DNA of 64,000 nt from the NCBI RefSeq assembly GCF_014651855.1, contig NZ_BMXR01000017.1, positions 1-64,000 on the forward strand. Direction: 5' to 3'. This stretch comes from Saccharospirillum salsuginis (GTDB lineage: Bacteria > Pseudomonadota > Gammaproteobacteria > Pseudomonadales > Natronospirillaceae). Position 1 is the first letter of the stretch. Each line of letters opens with the position of its first letter. Shown piece after piece: positions 43,798 through 53,378 of the stretch. Made by a program: the position numbers and the translations under genes. The notes under the pieces are model-generated. The model had not been told where the DNA came from. It did no database searches and saw only the letters and a list, made by a program, of their open reading frames with translations.

Positions 43798-44532
43798 ATG
43801 AGCCGACTGTTGCCCATCATCGGGCTGGCCCTGTCGTTGATAGCCGCCTTCACCCTGGGACTGATCTGGCAACCCCAGCGCCCGACAACCCCCGACTTCA
43901 CTCAATACACCGCCGGCGATGAACGCAAAGCCCAATTCTTCGACTACCTGCTGCCGCTGGTGCGTGCCGAAAACCAGGCCATCCTCAGCAACCGCCGGGC
44001 GCTCAACGCCATCATCGAACGCGGCCATACCACCTGGACCGAACGCCCCTGGCTGAAACAACTCGCCCAGCGCTACGAACTCACTGACTTCGACCCCACC
44101 GACCCGCAACACCGCCAAACCCTTCTGCACTTGGTCGACGTCGTCCCACCCTCCATGGCCCTCGCCCAGGCCGCCAACGAAAGCGCCTGGGGCACCTCCC
44201 GCTTCGCCCGCCTGGGCAACAACTACTTCGGTCAGTGGTGCTACCAAAAAGGCTGCGGACTCGTTCCCAACGCCCGCAATGAAGGCGCCACCCACGAAGT
44301 CGCCGCCTTCGACAGCCCAAGAGAGTCCGTGCGCCGGTACATGAACAACATCAACACCCACAACGCCTACCAAAGCCTGCGCCAGCGTCGTGCCGCGTTG
44401 CGTAAGGAAGGGCAGGAGATTACCGGGCTGGCGTTGATACCTTCGTTGACGCGTTACTCGGAACGGGGGCAGGCCTATGTGGATGAATTGCGGCACATGA
44501 TTCGCGGGAACGATTTGGATCGGTTGGATTGA
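43798..44532 (+). CDS. Bax-like glucosaminidase-domain protein
   Basis: The 244-residue protein has an N-terminal signal anchor (residues 4-23). Its glucosaminidase domain shows SMALAQAANESAWGTSRFA with the likely catalytic Glu, GNNYFGQWCYQKGCG and a YxxNINTHNAY stretch. This matches E. coli Bax and relatives, which cleave or bind peptidoglycan glycan strands in the periplasm. It begins 14 nt after AAGGAGA. Monocistronic. Confidence 0.9.
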   Translation: MSRLLPIIGLALSLIAAFTLGLIWQPQRPTTPDFTQYTAGDERKAQFFDYLLPLVRAENQAILSNRRALNAIIERGHTTWTERPWLKQLAQRYELTDFDPTDPQHRQTLLHLVDVVPPSMALAQAANESAWGTSRFARLGNNYFGQWCYQKGCGLVPNARNEGATHEVAAFDSPRESVRRYMNNINTHNAYQSLRQRRAALRKEGQEITGLALIPSLTRYSERGQAYVDELRHMIRGNDLDRLD

Positions 44533-44575
44533 TCTGGTGAGTCGTCCGGATGTTCTAGGAGAAGCGGTCTTTTAG

Positions 44576-44737
44576 GTTGGATCGGCCGGCGATCCGGTAG
44601 CCGAAGGTGTAATCTAACATAACCATGCCAAGGTTCTTATGGTGCCAAGAGTCGAGTGTTGGATTACGCCTTCGGCTAATCCAACCTACTATCTTGAGTC
44701 GTGTGTCGTGACCAACCAATGGTGGGCGGTGCCCACC
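44576..44737. repeat. Cluster of GTTGGATTA and GGTGGGC palindromes
   Basis: A degenerate GTTGGATCGG... AATCTAAC stem at 44576-44618 is followed by GTTGGATTACGCC with its return ending at 44685. GGTGGGCGGTGCCCACC lies at 44721-44737. It repeats the architecture at 16.7 and 54.8 kb, and element F starts 44 nt later. The first stem probably contributes to termination of the Bax-like gene. Confidence 0.78.
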
Positions 44738-44781
44738 CTACAATGTAAGTCAGAGAGCTCGCGATTGGCACAGTGGACTAG

Positions 44782-44908
44782 TGGAGGGTGCCCGGTCGGC
44801 CCTTTCGGGGATGTCTGAGGCATGGACTGGAGCGCCAGCCCGGACCGAAGCCAAGCCTACATGGATGTATTCACGGCGACCCCGAATGGGTTGACCGGGC
44901 AGCCTCCA
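44782..44908 (+). repeat. Variable-arm element, copy F (127 bp)
   Basis: Arms 44782-44810 and 44880-44908 (29 nt, four mismatches) flank a core of 69 nt. The first hairpin is enlarged by about 16 nt at its tip (GGCATGGACTGG... CCGGACCG). The second hairpin TACATGGATGTA and the linker TTCACGGCGA are intact. It lies in a 489-bp gap between the Bax-like gene and the aminotransferase. Confidence 0.82.
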
Positions 44909-45021
44909 AGGGTTCAACCACAGAACCAGTACAACCACAGCCACCATAACGAGCCACAGCCACCCAATCCTCGTGATATGATGGCGAACACACCCCGCCA
45001 CCCGCATGGAAACAGCAGAAG

Positions 45022-46218
45022 ATGATTGAAGCCCCCCACATCGACACCCTCAGCCGCATCCTCCCGGAAGAGCCCCTGTTGATGATGGGTGCCGGACCGG
45101 TACCCATCCCAGGTCCGGTCGCCGCCGCCAACGGCATCGTCATCAACCACCTCGGCGGCACCATGGCCCGCATCATCGACCAGGTCAAAGCCATGGCCCG
45201 CTATATCTTCCAGACCGAATCCCCCTGGCTCATGGGCGTCGCCGGCCCCGGCTCCGCCGCCATGGAAATGGCCGTCACCAACCTCATCTGGCAAGACACC
45301 AAAACCCTGTGCGTCTGCAACGGCTTCTTCAGCCACCGTCTCGCCGAAATGGCCCGTCGCGCCGGTGGCCAGATCGAGGAACTGCACGTCCCCGACGGTC
45401 ACAGCGCCGACCCGGACAAGATCAAAACCCTGCTGGAAACCTTCCGTCCCGAAGTCATGACCATCGTCCAGGGCGAAACCTCCAACACCACCCACAACAC
45501 CGAACTGCCCGAAATCGCCCGGCTGGCGCATGAATACAACTGCCAGATCATCGTCGACGCCGTCTGCACCCTCAGCACCATGCCTCTGAACATGGATGAC
45601 TGGGGCATCGACGCCGTCATCACCGGAGGCCAGAAAGGCTTGAGCTCCATTCCCGGCGTCTCCCTGGTCGCCTTTTCCGAACGCGCCTGGGAGCGTATCT
45701 CGCAGCGGCCGGTGCCGATGCCGCACTGGACCCTCGACGCCACCCTCGCGACCAACTTCTGGCACCGCGCCTCCTATCACTACACCGCACCCGTCTCCGG
45801 CCTGCTCGCCCTGCATGAAGCCATGCGCCTGGTCTGCGAAGAAACCCTGGCCCGCCGCTTTGACCGTCACCGTGTCAGCAGCCGGGCCCTGCAAGCGGGT
45901 ATCGAAGCGCTGGGGCTCGACCTCTACGTCAAACCCGAGGCCCGCCTCAATTCCGTCGTCGGCATCGCCCTGCCGGAGACCGTCGCCTCCAAAAGCGTCT
46001 GCGCCCACATCTCCGACCGCTACCGCGTCGAGATCGCCGGCTCTTTCGGCCCGCCGATCGTGCGCATCGGGCAAATGGGCGAGCAATGCCGCGTCCACAA
46101 CCTGTTTCGCACGCTGCACGCGCTCGGGTCCACCTTCAACGACCTTGGCCACAGGGTCGACGTGCCGTCCGGCATGGCGGAACTGGAAAACCAGCTACAA
46201 AAAAGCTCGCCGGAGTAA
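45022..46218 (+). CDS. Class V aminotransferase (alanine/serine-glyoxylate type)
   Basis: The 398-residue PLP enzyme belongs to the AGXT/pyridoxamine-pyruvate group: MMGAGPVPIPGPV at the start, GPGSAAMEMAVTNLIW, QGETSNTTHNT, VDAVCTLSTMPL and the PLP lysine in TGGQKGLSS (Lys205). Such enzymes move amino groups between alanine or serine and glyoxylate, or use pyridoxamine and pyruvate. The precise substrate is unclear. AAGATG just upstream is a weak site. A membrane-protein gene follows 9 nt after its stop, probably co-transcribed. Confidence 0.9.
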   Translation: MIEAPHIDTLSRILPEEPLLMMGAGPVPIPGPVAAANGIVINHLGGTMARIIDQVKAMARYIFQTESPWLMGVAGPGSAAMEMAVTNLIWQDTKTLCVCNGFFSHRLAEMARRAGGQIEELHVPDGHSADPDKIKTLLETFRPEVMTIVQGETSNTTHNTELPEIARLAHEYNCQIIVDAVCTLSTMPLNMDDWGIDAVITGGQKGLSSIPGVSLVAFSERAWERISQRPVPMPHWTLDATLATNFWHRASYHYTAPVSGLLALHEAMRLVCEETLARRFDRHRVSSRALQAGIEALGLDLYVKPEARLNSVVGIALPETVASKSVCAHISDRYRVEIAGSFGPPIVRIGQMGEQCRVHNLFRTLHALGSTFNDLGHRVDVPSGMAELENQLQKSSPE

Positions 46219-46227
46219 GAGGGCGGT

Positions 46228-46845
46228 ATGCAGCATTGGTGGATCGCCGACGCCTTCCTGGCCCTGACCTGTTGGTGGGGCAGTCATCGCCTGTTGGCCA
46301 CGCGTACCTCGGCCGCGACGCTGATCGCCATCACCCTGGCCCTGCTCGGCTTGGCGTCTACGATAGGGGCGATTAAATTCGGTTTGCAGATGCAGGCCGA
46401 ACTGGACTCCCTGCATTACTACGCATCTCGCGCCTTCGGCGTGGGCGGGCTCTATCTGTTGTTCATGGGGTTGCTGGACTGGACGGGCTGGTTGCGGCTG
46501 CACAAGGGCCTGTGGCTGGCCCACCTCGGGGACGCCTGTCTGGTGTTCGCGCTGGCCTGGTGGCTGGAACAATTGCCGAATTTCCAATTGGTCATCGGGT
46601 TGTGCGCCACCGTTCTGTGCCTCGTCGTCGCTGTGTTTTTATGGCGCGGCGGTCGTGTGGTGCATGGCAAGTGGCTGGCGTTTGCGGCCCTGGTGTTCGT
46701 GATCAATGGCCTGGTGATCGGCGGTGGACCGGCGCCGCTGTTCGGGCTGCCGATCCGCATGGATGTCTTCCATCTGCTGTTGGCGCTGTGGGTGTTTTGC
46801 ATCACCCAGGTGGTGCGTTACCCGGTCGATGCCCCCGCGCAATGA
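46228..46845 (+). CDS. Hypothetical six-helix membrane protein
   Basis: The 205-residue protein has six evenly spaced hydrophobic segments (about 5-22, 30-50, 68-88, 95-112, 118-137, 145-200 with breaks). Trp and Leu are frequent and there are few charges between helices. It resembles a group of uncharacterised bacterial membrane proteins, but no motif suggests transport or catalysis. GAGGGCGGT lies just before the ATG. Probably co-expressed with the aminotransferase. Confidence 0.6.
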   Translation: MQHWWIADAFLALTCWWGSHRLLATRTSAATLIAITLALLGLASTIGAIKFGLQMQAELDSLHYYASRAFGVGGLYLLFMGLLDWTGWLRLHKGLWLAHLGDACLVFALAWWLEQLPNFQLVIGLCATVLCLVVAVFLWRGGRVVHGKWLAFAALVFVINGLVIGGGPAPLFGLPIRMDVFHLLLALWVFCITQVVRYPVDAPAQ

Positions 46846-46848
46846 GCC

Positions 46849-47508
46849 TCAGGCCCGGGCGCTGAACAGGGCGGCACAGCCGACCCGCTCGATGGTTACA
46901 TCCGTAAACCGCTGGTTCAGCGCCGACTCCAGGCCGGCCAGCGTGTCCTCGGTGTTCGAAAAAATCCCCTTCTTGTTGTAGAACGCCATCAAGCGCTTGG
47001 CCAGACCGCTGCGCGGCACATCGCCCTGAAGCAGGGTCGAGCCGAAAACGGTGGCACCGTCGGTCATCACCGGTTTCAGGTGGTCGAACATCACCGCCTT
47101 GGTTTCGATCGACCCCGGTACACAGTGCAACAGGTAGTTGACCCCGATGGAGTCGAACGGTTCGATCTCCTGAAACAGCGGTTCCAGGACGTTGTGTGCG
47201 TAGACTTCGGGCCGGTAGCGGATGATGCGGGCGGAGGCATAGGCGAGGGTGTCGGAGTTGAGGTCCATCAGGCCGATGCGGGGATTGTCACTCGGAAAAT
47301 CGCATTTGTCGGGGAAGTAGCCGGTCCCGATGCCAATGTCGAGGTGGTTGGCGGTGACGTGTCGGTTATAGTGGTCGATCAGGCGTGGGGTGGGGCATTT
47401 CCAGATCCAGGGGTTGGAAACCGTCAGGACGATGAAATCGTACAGGTTGAGGGTTCGTTTGGTGTAGACGGCCTGACCGGCCTTGACCTGATCTTGAGTG
47501 ACGTTCAT
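46849..47508 (-). CDS. SAM-dependent methyltransferase, class I
   Basis: The 219-residue protein has the SAM-binding motif LDIGIGTGYF (near residue 56), an acidic residue after the second strand (GLMDLNSDTL) and a motif IV-like VNYLLHCVPGS. It is probably a small-molecule methyltransferase of the UbiE/type 11-12 fold. The substrate is unknown. Its stop lies 3 nt from the convergent membrane-protein gene. Element G lies 5' of it. Confidence 0.85.
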   Translation of the reverse strand: MNVTQDQVKAGQAVYTKRTLNLYDFIVLTVSNPWIWKCPTPRLIDHYNRHVTANHLDIGIGTGYFPDKCDFPSDNPRIGLMDLNSDTLAYASARIIRYRPEVYAHNVLEPLFQEIEPFDSIGVNYLLHCVPGSIETKAVMFDHLKPVMTDGATVFGSTLLQGDVPRSGLAKRLMAFYNKKGIFSNTEDTLAGLESALNQRFTDVTIERVGCAALFSARA

Positions 47509-47562
47509 TGAGGTTCCTTGTCGGGTTCAGAGGTTTGTTTATAAGGTGCCGGGAATCCGTAA

Positions 47563-47667
47563 CCGCTGCCAGGGTGACTCATTCGGGGCCGCCGTGAACC
47601 CGTCCATGGGGGCTTAACTTCGGCATCCATGCCTCAGATATCCCCGAATGAGTCACCCTGGCATCGG
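47563..47667 (-). repeat. Variable-arm element, copy G (105 bp)
   Basis: Arms 47563-47588 and 47642-47667 (26 nt, one mismatch) surround a 53-nt core on the minus strand. The first hairpin is GAGGCATGGATGCCGAAG and the second CCCCCATGGACGGG. It lies between the divergent methyltransferase and amidohydrolase genes, so it cannot be the terminator of either. Confidence 0.85.
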
Positions 47668-47774
47668 TCACTCAGTTGTTGTACCAGCCGTAAATCCCCT
47701 TGCTACTACTACCAAAGGGGTGGGCAAAGGTCTATGTTTGGGTGTTCAACACAGGTGTAAAAGGTGAGGTTGGA

Positions 47775-48824
47775 ATGCTGATTGCCCGCTGCTGTATGGG
47801 GGTTCTGGCTGTGTTGCTGGCCGGTGGTGCGCTGGCCGAGGCCTGCTTTGACCGCGAGACGGAGTCGCATCATTTCGTGGTGGACAGTCATTTGCACTTT
47901 CAGCCGTTCAGCGGTCGGTCGCTGGATCATCTGAAACTGGTCGATTACATGCGCGATGCCGGTGTGCGATTTGCGAATGTCTACGGCATCGGACAGACGC
48001 GGATCGAGGACTGGGCGTGCCTGCAGCATCGCGATTGCAGTGGCGAGCAGATCATCAAGCCGACGATGAAGAACGATTTCGTCAATGCGAAGAACGTGAC
48101 GAACTATTTTCAGCGGGATGTGCGGCTGACCCTGTCGATGACGTTCCCGGATCTGCAGAATCCGGAAGGCATCCTGACACGAATGAACATTCTGGATGAA
48201 GACTTCCCCGGCTATTTCCAGTGGATAGGGGAGTCGAACGTGGTGAAACAGGCGTTGTTCAACATGGGGCATGAACCGGCGACGCTGGAGGACATCGAGA
48301 ACTGGGCACCGTTCATGGCGGAGTTGCGTCGGCGCGATATGCCGTTGGCACTGCATTCGGATTTGGGCAACGACGATGAACCGACCAAATACCTGCATCT
48401 GATGGAGGCGGTGCTGGAGCGGTACCCGGACAACACCGTCGTCTGGATGCACCTGGGTATGTCACGCGAGCAGCGGGACATGAATCCTGAAGATCATGCG
48501 CGTATTCTGCGACGGCTGATGGAACGGCATCCCAATCTCTGGCTCGATATTTCCTGGACGGTACTCTACGACTATTACTTCAGCGACGATGATCGACGCC
48601 CGTACTATGTGGACGTGCTGAACAGCTATTCGAATCGTGTCTTGACCGGAACGGACATGGTGGCCAGTGAATTCAGCAGCGAACAACAGTACGAACGACT
48701 GGTGGAACTGAACAGCTACATCAATCGGTTTCTGGATGACCGGGCCTTTCGCAACATCGCCCTGGGGCAGAGTTATTTCGATTTGCTGTCGTTCGATGTC
48801 GAGGCGCCGGCGATCTGTGATTGA
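47775..48824 (+). CDS. Secreted amidohydrolase-family metal-dependent hydrolase
   Basis: The 349-residue product starts at 47775 behind GTGAGG, with a signal peptide ending near ALAEA (residue 22). The TIM-barrel metal site is visible as D-S-H39-L-H41, a later His in LALHSDLGN, another in VVWMHLGMS, and the Asp in LTGTDMVAS. This places it in the amidohydrolase_2 (PF04909) group, acting in the periplasm. The substrate is unknown; members include decarboxylases, hydrolases and lactonases. The frame is open 75 nt further upstream, but that start lacks a good signal peptide. Confidence 0.85.
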   Translation: MLIARCCMGVLAVLLAGGALAEACFDRETESHHFVVDSHLHFQPFSGRSLDHLKLVDYMRDAGVRFANVYGIGQTRIEDWACLQHRDCSGEQIIKPTMKNDFVNAKNVTNYFQRDVRLTLSMTFPDLQNPEGILTRMNILDEDFPGYFQWIGESNVVKQALFNMGHEPATLEDIENWAPFMAELRRRDMPLALHSDLGNDDEPTKYLHLMEAVLERYPDNTVVWMHLGMSREQRDMNPEDHARILRRLMERHPNLWLDISWTVLYDYYFSDDDRRPYYVDVLNSYSNRVLTGTDMVASEFSSEQQYERLVELNSYINRFLDDRAFRNIALGQSYFDLLSFDVEAPAICD

Positions 48825-48906
48825 ATGAATCCCTTCGTCGATTCGGTCTATACTGAGAGTCCCTGTCGATGTGAGCCCGGGAATCGCCCGGCGATGATGC
48901 CCGGTC

Positions 48907-51528
48907 ATGAACGATCCTCTGCCAAACACCAAGTTTCTCGTACCCCGACAGCCGCGTACCGTGGTAAAGCGGGCGGCGTTGCTGGGCCGTCTGGATGATG
49001 GGCTGACCGGTCGGGTGACCTTGGTGTCGGCGCCACCGGGGTTCGGCAAGTCGACCCTGATAGCGGATTGGCTGGAGGATCGTGATCATACTCATGCCTG
49101 GTTGTCACTGGACGAGGGTGACAGTGACCCGCAACGGTTCATGCATTGTCTGATGTCTGCTCTGCGTGTCGAACTTCCCGGGTTGGGGGAATCGGTTTCC
49201 GGTGCCCTGGCCTCCCCGCAACCACCCGAGCCTCATGCGGTACTGACCGTTTTGTTGAATGAACTGGCCGCCATCCCGACGACGATCGTTCTGGTGCTGG
49301 ATGACTATCACCGCATCCAGTCGGCGGCTGTGGATCGGGCTCTGGTTTTTTTAATCGAGCACATCCCGCCTCGGCTGCACCTGGTAATGCTCACGCGAGA
49401 GGATCCGGCACTTCCGCTGGCTCAATGGCGGGCCAAGGGCTGGCTCAATGAATTGCGGCAGACCGGGTTGCGATTTTCGTCGGAAGAGGCCACGTCGTTT
49501 CTCAATCACTCCATGCGGTTGGACCTCCCCGGACCGGTTGCGACCGCGCTGACGGAACGCACAGAAGGCTGGGTGGCCGGGTTGCAAATGGCGGCGGTGT
49601 CACTGCGTGGCGAGCGGACGCCGGAGCAATGGCTGGATGACTTCAGCGGCCGACATCGATTCATCATGGATTATCTGATCGAAGAAGTATTGAACGCCCA
49701 ATCGGTCGAGTTGCAACGATTCCTCCTGTGCACCGCATTTCTGACTCGTTTGAATGGCCCCCTGTGCGATGCCGTGCTGGCGACCGAGCCGGGAACGAGC
49801 CAGGCCTGGCTCGAGTACATGGAACGTGCGAACCTTTTTCTGATTCCTCTCGATCAACAGCGGCAATGGTATCGCTACCATCACCTGTTCTCCGACCTGT
49901 TGCGTCAACAGGGGACATTGCGTTTTCAAGAGGATGCGATGGCCGCCCGGGCTCGGGCCATCCGCGCCAGCGAGTGGTTTGAAAGCCGGGATGACCGGCT
50001 GGAAGCGTTTCGCTATGCGGCAATGGCTCAGGACATCCCGCGCGCCCGACGCCTTGCGGAAGGCCGCGAATCACCCCTGTACATGCAAGGAAACGCCGGA
50101 CCGGTACTGGATTGGCTGCGTACACTGCCGACACAAACACTGGATTCGTCCCCTGTCCTGTGGGTGCTGTACGCAACGGTGTTGTCCGTCACCGGACGCA
50201 ATTCCGAACTTGATCCTGTGCTGGTTCGAGCCGAGGCGGCCGTTGGCCGGCACGACATCCGGGACGAACAAACGGACCTGACGGGTCGGCTGGCGGCATT
50301 GCATGCCATGCGGGCCGCACCCCGATATGAGGCGGATTCGGTGCTTGCACACAGTGAAACCGCTCTGGCCCGACTGGCCGACACTTCGGTCGCAATGCGC
50401 TCCCAGGCGACCTGGAGTCTGGGCTTCGCTCATCAGTTGATGGGTCGGGTCGAGCCGGCGGCCGCATGCTTCCAATCCGCGCTGACGCTGAGCGAACAAT
50501 GCGGCAACGACTTTGTGCGCAACCTGGCCGGTACGGGTTTGGGATATTGTCGCGAGGCCGAGTTGCAGCTGTATCCCGCTGAAAGGCTGTACCGGTCCCT
50601 GGCGGAGGTGCCGCCCGCCCGTCGATTGCCGTCCGCCTGCGAGGCCTGCTTTGGACTGTCGCGCGTGTTGTACCAGTGGAACCAACTGACCGAAGCCGAC
50701 GAATGGCTGGATGAAGGCATTCGTCTGGCCGGCTTTATCGAACAGATCGACAGCGTCTGGACCATGAAAGCCTTTCGGATACGTTTGGCTCTCGCCCGAG
50801 GCCATCACGACCAGGCGGCTGAACAACTGAGGGCCCTGAGTGAAGCGGTCAGGCGACAGGGCTATCCGGTCGATTGGCAACCATTGCGTGAAGCCGAAGC
50901 CTGGCTCGCATTGAGTCAGGGCGACATGCCGCGTGCAACAACGGTCACAGATCCCAATGCAGCGGCGCTCTGGTCGGCCCGACGTGACCTGGCCAATCAG
51001 GACTGGGATGGGGCCCTCCGCTGCCTGAACAGTCTGGCAGACGATGAGAACGGGTCGGACACGCTGCAATCGGCTCAAGTCGGCCTGCTCACATCGTTAG
51101 TCTGGCAGGGGATGGGATACACCGAGGACGCCCGAGGCCAACTGATCGATTGCCTGGCAAGAACCGAACCCGGTAGCCTGATCCGGCTCTACCTCGACGA
51201 AGGCCGCGATGTCCAGGCCGCGTTACTCGACCTGAAGCAGGCCGGCCACAGTTCGAGTTATCTGAATGCCTTGCTGGATGCCTTTGGCGGCTCTGGCACG
51301 GATGAAACACATTCGGGCCGGCCATCCGCACTGATCGAACCGCTGACCCGTCGTGAATTGGCGGTCCTCACGCTGATGGCCGACGGTCTCTCCAACCAGG
51401 AAATCGGCGACCGCCTGTTCCTCGCGCTCAGCACCGTCAAAGGCTACAACCGCGCCCTCTTCGACAAACTGCAGGTCCGCCGACGCACCGAAGCCGTCGC
51501 GCGGGCCCGTGAGTTGGGCGTACTCTAG
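48907..51528 (+). CDS. LuxR-family regulator with MalT-like STAND ATPase
   Basis: The 873-residue protein has an N-terminal NTPase of the MalT/STAND type: Walker A SAPPGFGKST with Lys48 and Walker B TIVLVLDDYHRIQS. A long helical, TPR-like middle (about 350-800) follows. The C-terminal LuxR helix-turn-helix shows TRRELAVLTLMADGLSNQEI and STVKGYNRALFDKL. By family it senses a small molecule, oligomerises with ATP and activates nearby operons. The likely target is the upstream amidohydrolase or the downstream DUF4386 gene, which is inference only. Confidence 0.93.
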   Translation: MNDPLPNTKFLVPRQPRTVVKRAALLGRLDDGLTGRVTLVSAPPGFGKSTLIADWLEDRDHTHAWLSLDEGDSDPQRFMHCLMSALRVELPGLGESVSGALASPQPPEPHAVLTVLLNELAAIPTTIVLVLDDYHRIQSAAVDRALVFLIEHIPPRLHLVMLTREDPALPLAQWRAKGWLNELRQTGLRFSSEEATSFLNHSMRLDLPGPVATALTERTEGWVAGLQMAAVSLRGERTPEQWLDDFSGRHRFIMDYLIEEVLNAQSVELQRFLLCTAFLTRLNGPLCDAVLATEPGTSQAWLEYMERANLFLIPLDQQRQWYRYHHLFSDLLRQQGTLRFQEDAMAARARAIRASEWFESRDDRLEAFRYAAMAQDIPRARRLAEGRESPLYMQGNAGPVLDWLRTLPTQTLDSSPVLWVLYATVLSVTGRNSELDPVLVRAEAAVGRHDIRDEQTDLTGRLAALHAMRAAPRYEADSVLAHSETALARLADTSVAMRSQATWSLGFAHQLMGRVEPAAACFQSALTLSEQCGNDFVRNLAGTGLGYCREAELQLYPAERLYRSLAEVPPARRLPSACEACFGLSRVLYQWNQLTEADEWLDEGIRLAGFIEQIDSVWTMKAFRIRLALARGHHDQAAEQLRALSEAVRRQGYPVDWQPLREAEAWLALSQGDMPRATTVTDPNAAALWSARRDLANQDWDGALRCLNSLADDENGSDTLQSAQVGLLTSLVWQGMGYTEDARGQLIDCLARTEPGSLIRLYLDEGRDVQAALLDLKQAGHSSSYLNALLDAFGGSGTDETHSGRPSALIEPLTRRELAVLTLMADGLSNQEIGDRLFLALSTVKGYNRALFDKLQVRRRTEAVARARELGVL

Positions 51529-51679
51529 AATTCTCGAAAACCCTACTTCGAACCCTACTTTGGTATCTGCCGCCTCAACCGGCCCCTCCTTACTCTTCCT
51601 CCGGCAACGCCCCGAAGCGCTGTGGCAACCGTTCAGCACAGCATAAACCCTGAAAATACCTCATCCGGAGAGGACAGCC

Positions 51680-52399
51680 ATGCAACCCCAATCCAACCCC
51701 GCCTACTTCCATGCACGCCTGGCCGGTGTGCTCTACTTGATCATCATCGTCTGCGCCGGATTTGCCGAAGGCGGAGTCCGGGCCAGCCTGATCGTGCCGG
51801 GCGACGCCGCCTTGACCGCCGAACACATACTGGGGTCGGAGTTTCTGTATCGACTCGGGTTCTCGCTGGACCTGGTCGCTTTCCTGTGCGATCTCGGTGT
51901 CTCCATCCTGTTCTACGTCCTGCTCAAACCGGTCAACCGGACCCTGGCACTCACGGCAGCCATGCTTCGACTGCTGGCGCATCCCGCCATTGCCAGCGTT
52001 AACCTGATCAACCACTACGGCGCCTTACAGATCCTGACCAATGAGAGCCTGAACGCCGCGTTTTCAGCGGAGCAACTGCAATCCATCGCTTTGTTGTTCA
52101 CTGAATTCCACACCACAGGATACCTGATCGCCGGCGCTTTCTTCGGCATGCATTGCCTCTTGCTGGGCTACTTGTTGGTTAAATCCGATCTGTTTCCGAG
52201 TCTGATTGGCGTGTTCATCGGTATCGCCGCCGTGGCCTATCTCCTGAACAGTTTCGGTAACTTCCTGATGCCGGAACACCGGACGTTCTTCGATGCCATC
52301 GTCGTCGTACCGGCTGTCATCGCCGAACTCTCGCTGGGTCTCTGGCTGCTGTTCAAGGGTGTCTATAACCGAAGATCGGTACAAGTAATGTCCGGCTGA
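51680..52399 (+). CDS. DUF4386-family membrane protein
   Basis: The 239-residue protein has six predicted membrane helices and the DUF4386 pattern (ARLAGVLYLIIIVCAGFAE, later LNSFGNFLMPE). Function is unknown. GGAGAGG at 51668-51674 precedes the ATG at a normal distance. It follows the MalT-like regulator by about 150 bp and could be one of its targets. Confidence 0.82.
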   Translation: MQPQSNPAYFHARLAGVLYLIIIVCAGFAEGGVRASLIVPGDAALTAEHILGSEFLYRLGFSLDLVAFLCDLGVSILFYVLLKPVNRTLALTAAMLRLLAHPAIASVNLINHYGALQILTNESLNAAFSAEQLQSIALLFTEFHTTGYLIAGAFFGMHCLLLGYLLVKSDLFPSLIGVFIGIAAVAYLLNSFGNFLMPEHRTFFDAIVVVPAVIAELSLGLWLLFKGVYNRRSVQVMSG

Positions 52400-52564
52400 A
52401 CCGGTGTTGGCACCAGAAACATGGATCGAGCCGGCCGAAAGTGACGTTCGATCCATCCTGGTCCCGACTCCACCCAACCGGTGGAGGTCAAGCAGCCGAA
52501 TATGTGAGTGAATGGGTCAATGCCCACGGACTACTGTGACAACAACAAACGGACATCCGCATCA

Positions 52565-53356
52565 ATGAACATCGTCAAATCACGACCGGAGTTGCTGGTC
52601 GAACGCCTGAATCAGATCGCCGACTCACTTGCGAACACCGGCACCGCACTGGCTCTGCTGGGGTTGGGGTCGGCGGGTAAAGAACGGGACCGAATGGACG
52701 ACTACTCCGATCTCGATTTTTTCGCCATCGTCGAACCCGGCCATAAATCCGACTATCTGGAAGACTTTTCCTGGTTGTCACGAGTATCGCCGGTCGCTTA
52801 CTACTTCAAAAATACCGCCGATGGCTGCAAGTGGTTGTACGACGACGGCGTCTTCTGTGAATTCGCTGTCTTCGAACCTCAGGAACTGGAAACCATACCG
52901 TTTGCCGAAGGGCAGGTGGTCTGGGCAAGGGAAGGGTTCGATACCGAACATCTTCTGCCGCGCAGTCGGGAAGGGCGGTATCAACCGAACCCGGACCGGG
53001 ACTGGCAACTCGGCGAAGCACTCACCAACCTCTATGTCGGGCTCGGTCGTTATTGTCGCGGCGAGCGGTTGTCAGCCTTCAAGTTTGTTCAGCATTTCGC
53101 GCTGGATCGGCTGGTCGATCTGATGCACCTGATGGAACACGACGACAGCCAATCCATGGACCCGTTCATGCCCGACCGCCGACTGGAAGCGCGCTTTATC
53201 CAGGCCAGAGAACGCATGGCACGTTTTTGTCAGGGATACGAACAGACGCCTTTATCGGCGCTGGCCCAGTTGGACTGGTTGGAGCAGAATTGCCAGGTCA
53301 GTCCGTTCATGGCTTATGAGATCCGGCGGCTGGCGAAAGCCGCCGTTCGACTGTAA
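52565..53356 (+). CDS. Nucleotidyltransferase-fold protein
   Basis: The 263-residue protein has the nucleotidyltransferase signature G-S-A-G-(x7)-D-D-Y-S-D-L-D-F near residues 33-50, with the two metal-binding aspartates of SDLDF. A helical C-terminal half follows, similar to aminoglycoside or lincosamide nucleotidyltransferases. Whether it adenylylates an antibiotic or a cellular target is unknown. The start at 52565 begins the domain; a frame extension to 52508 adds no recognised sequence. Confidence 0.75.
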   Translation: MNIVKSRPELLVERLNQIADSLANTGTALALLGLGSAGKERDRMDDYSDLDFFAIVEPGHKSDYLEDFSWLSRVSPVAYYFKNTADGCKWLYDDGVFCEFAVFEPQELETIPFAEGQVVWAREGFDTEHLLPRSREGRYQPNPDRDWQLGEALTNLYVGLGRYCRGERLSAFKFVQHFALDRLVDLMHLMEHDDSQSMDPFMPDRRLEARFIQARERMARFCQGYEQTPLSALAQLDWLEQNCQVSPFMAYEIRRLAKAAVRL

Positions 53357-53378
53357 CGAGCGTCTGGCGTGGAAACGA

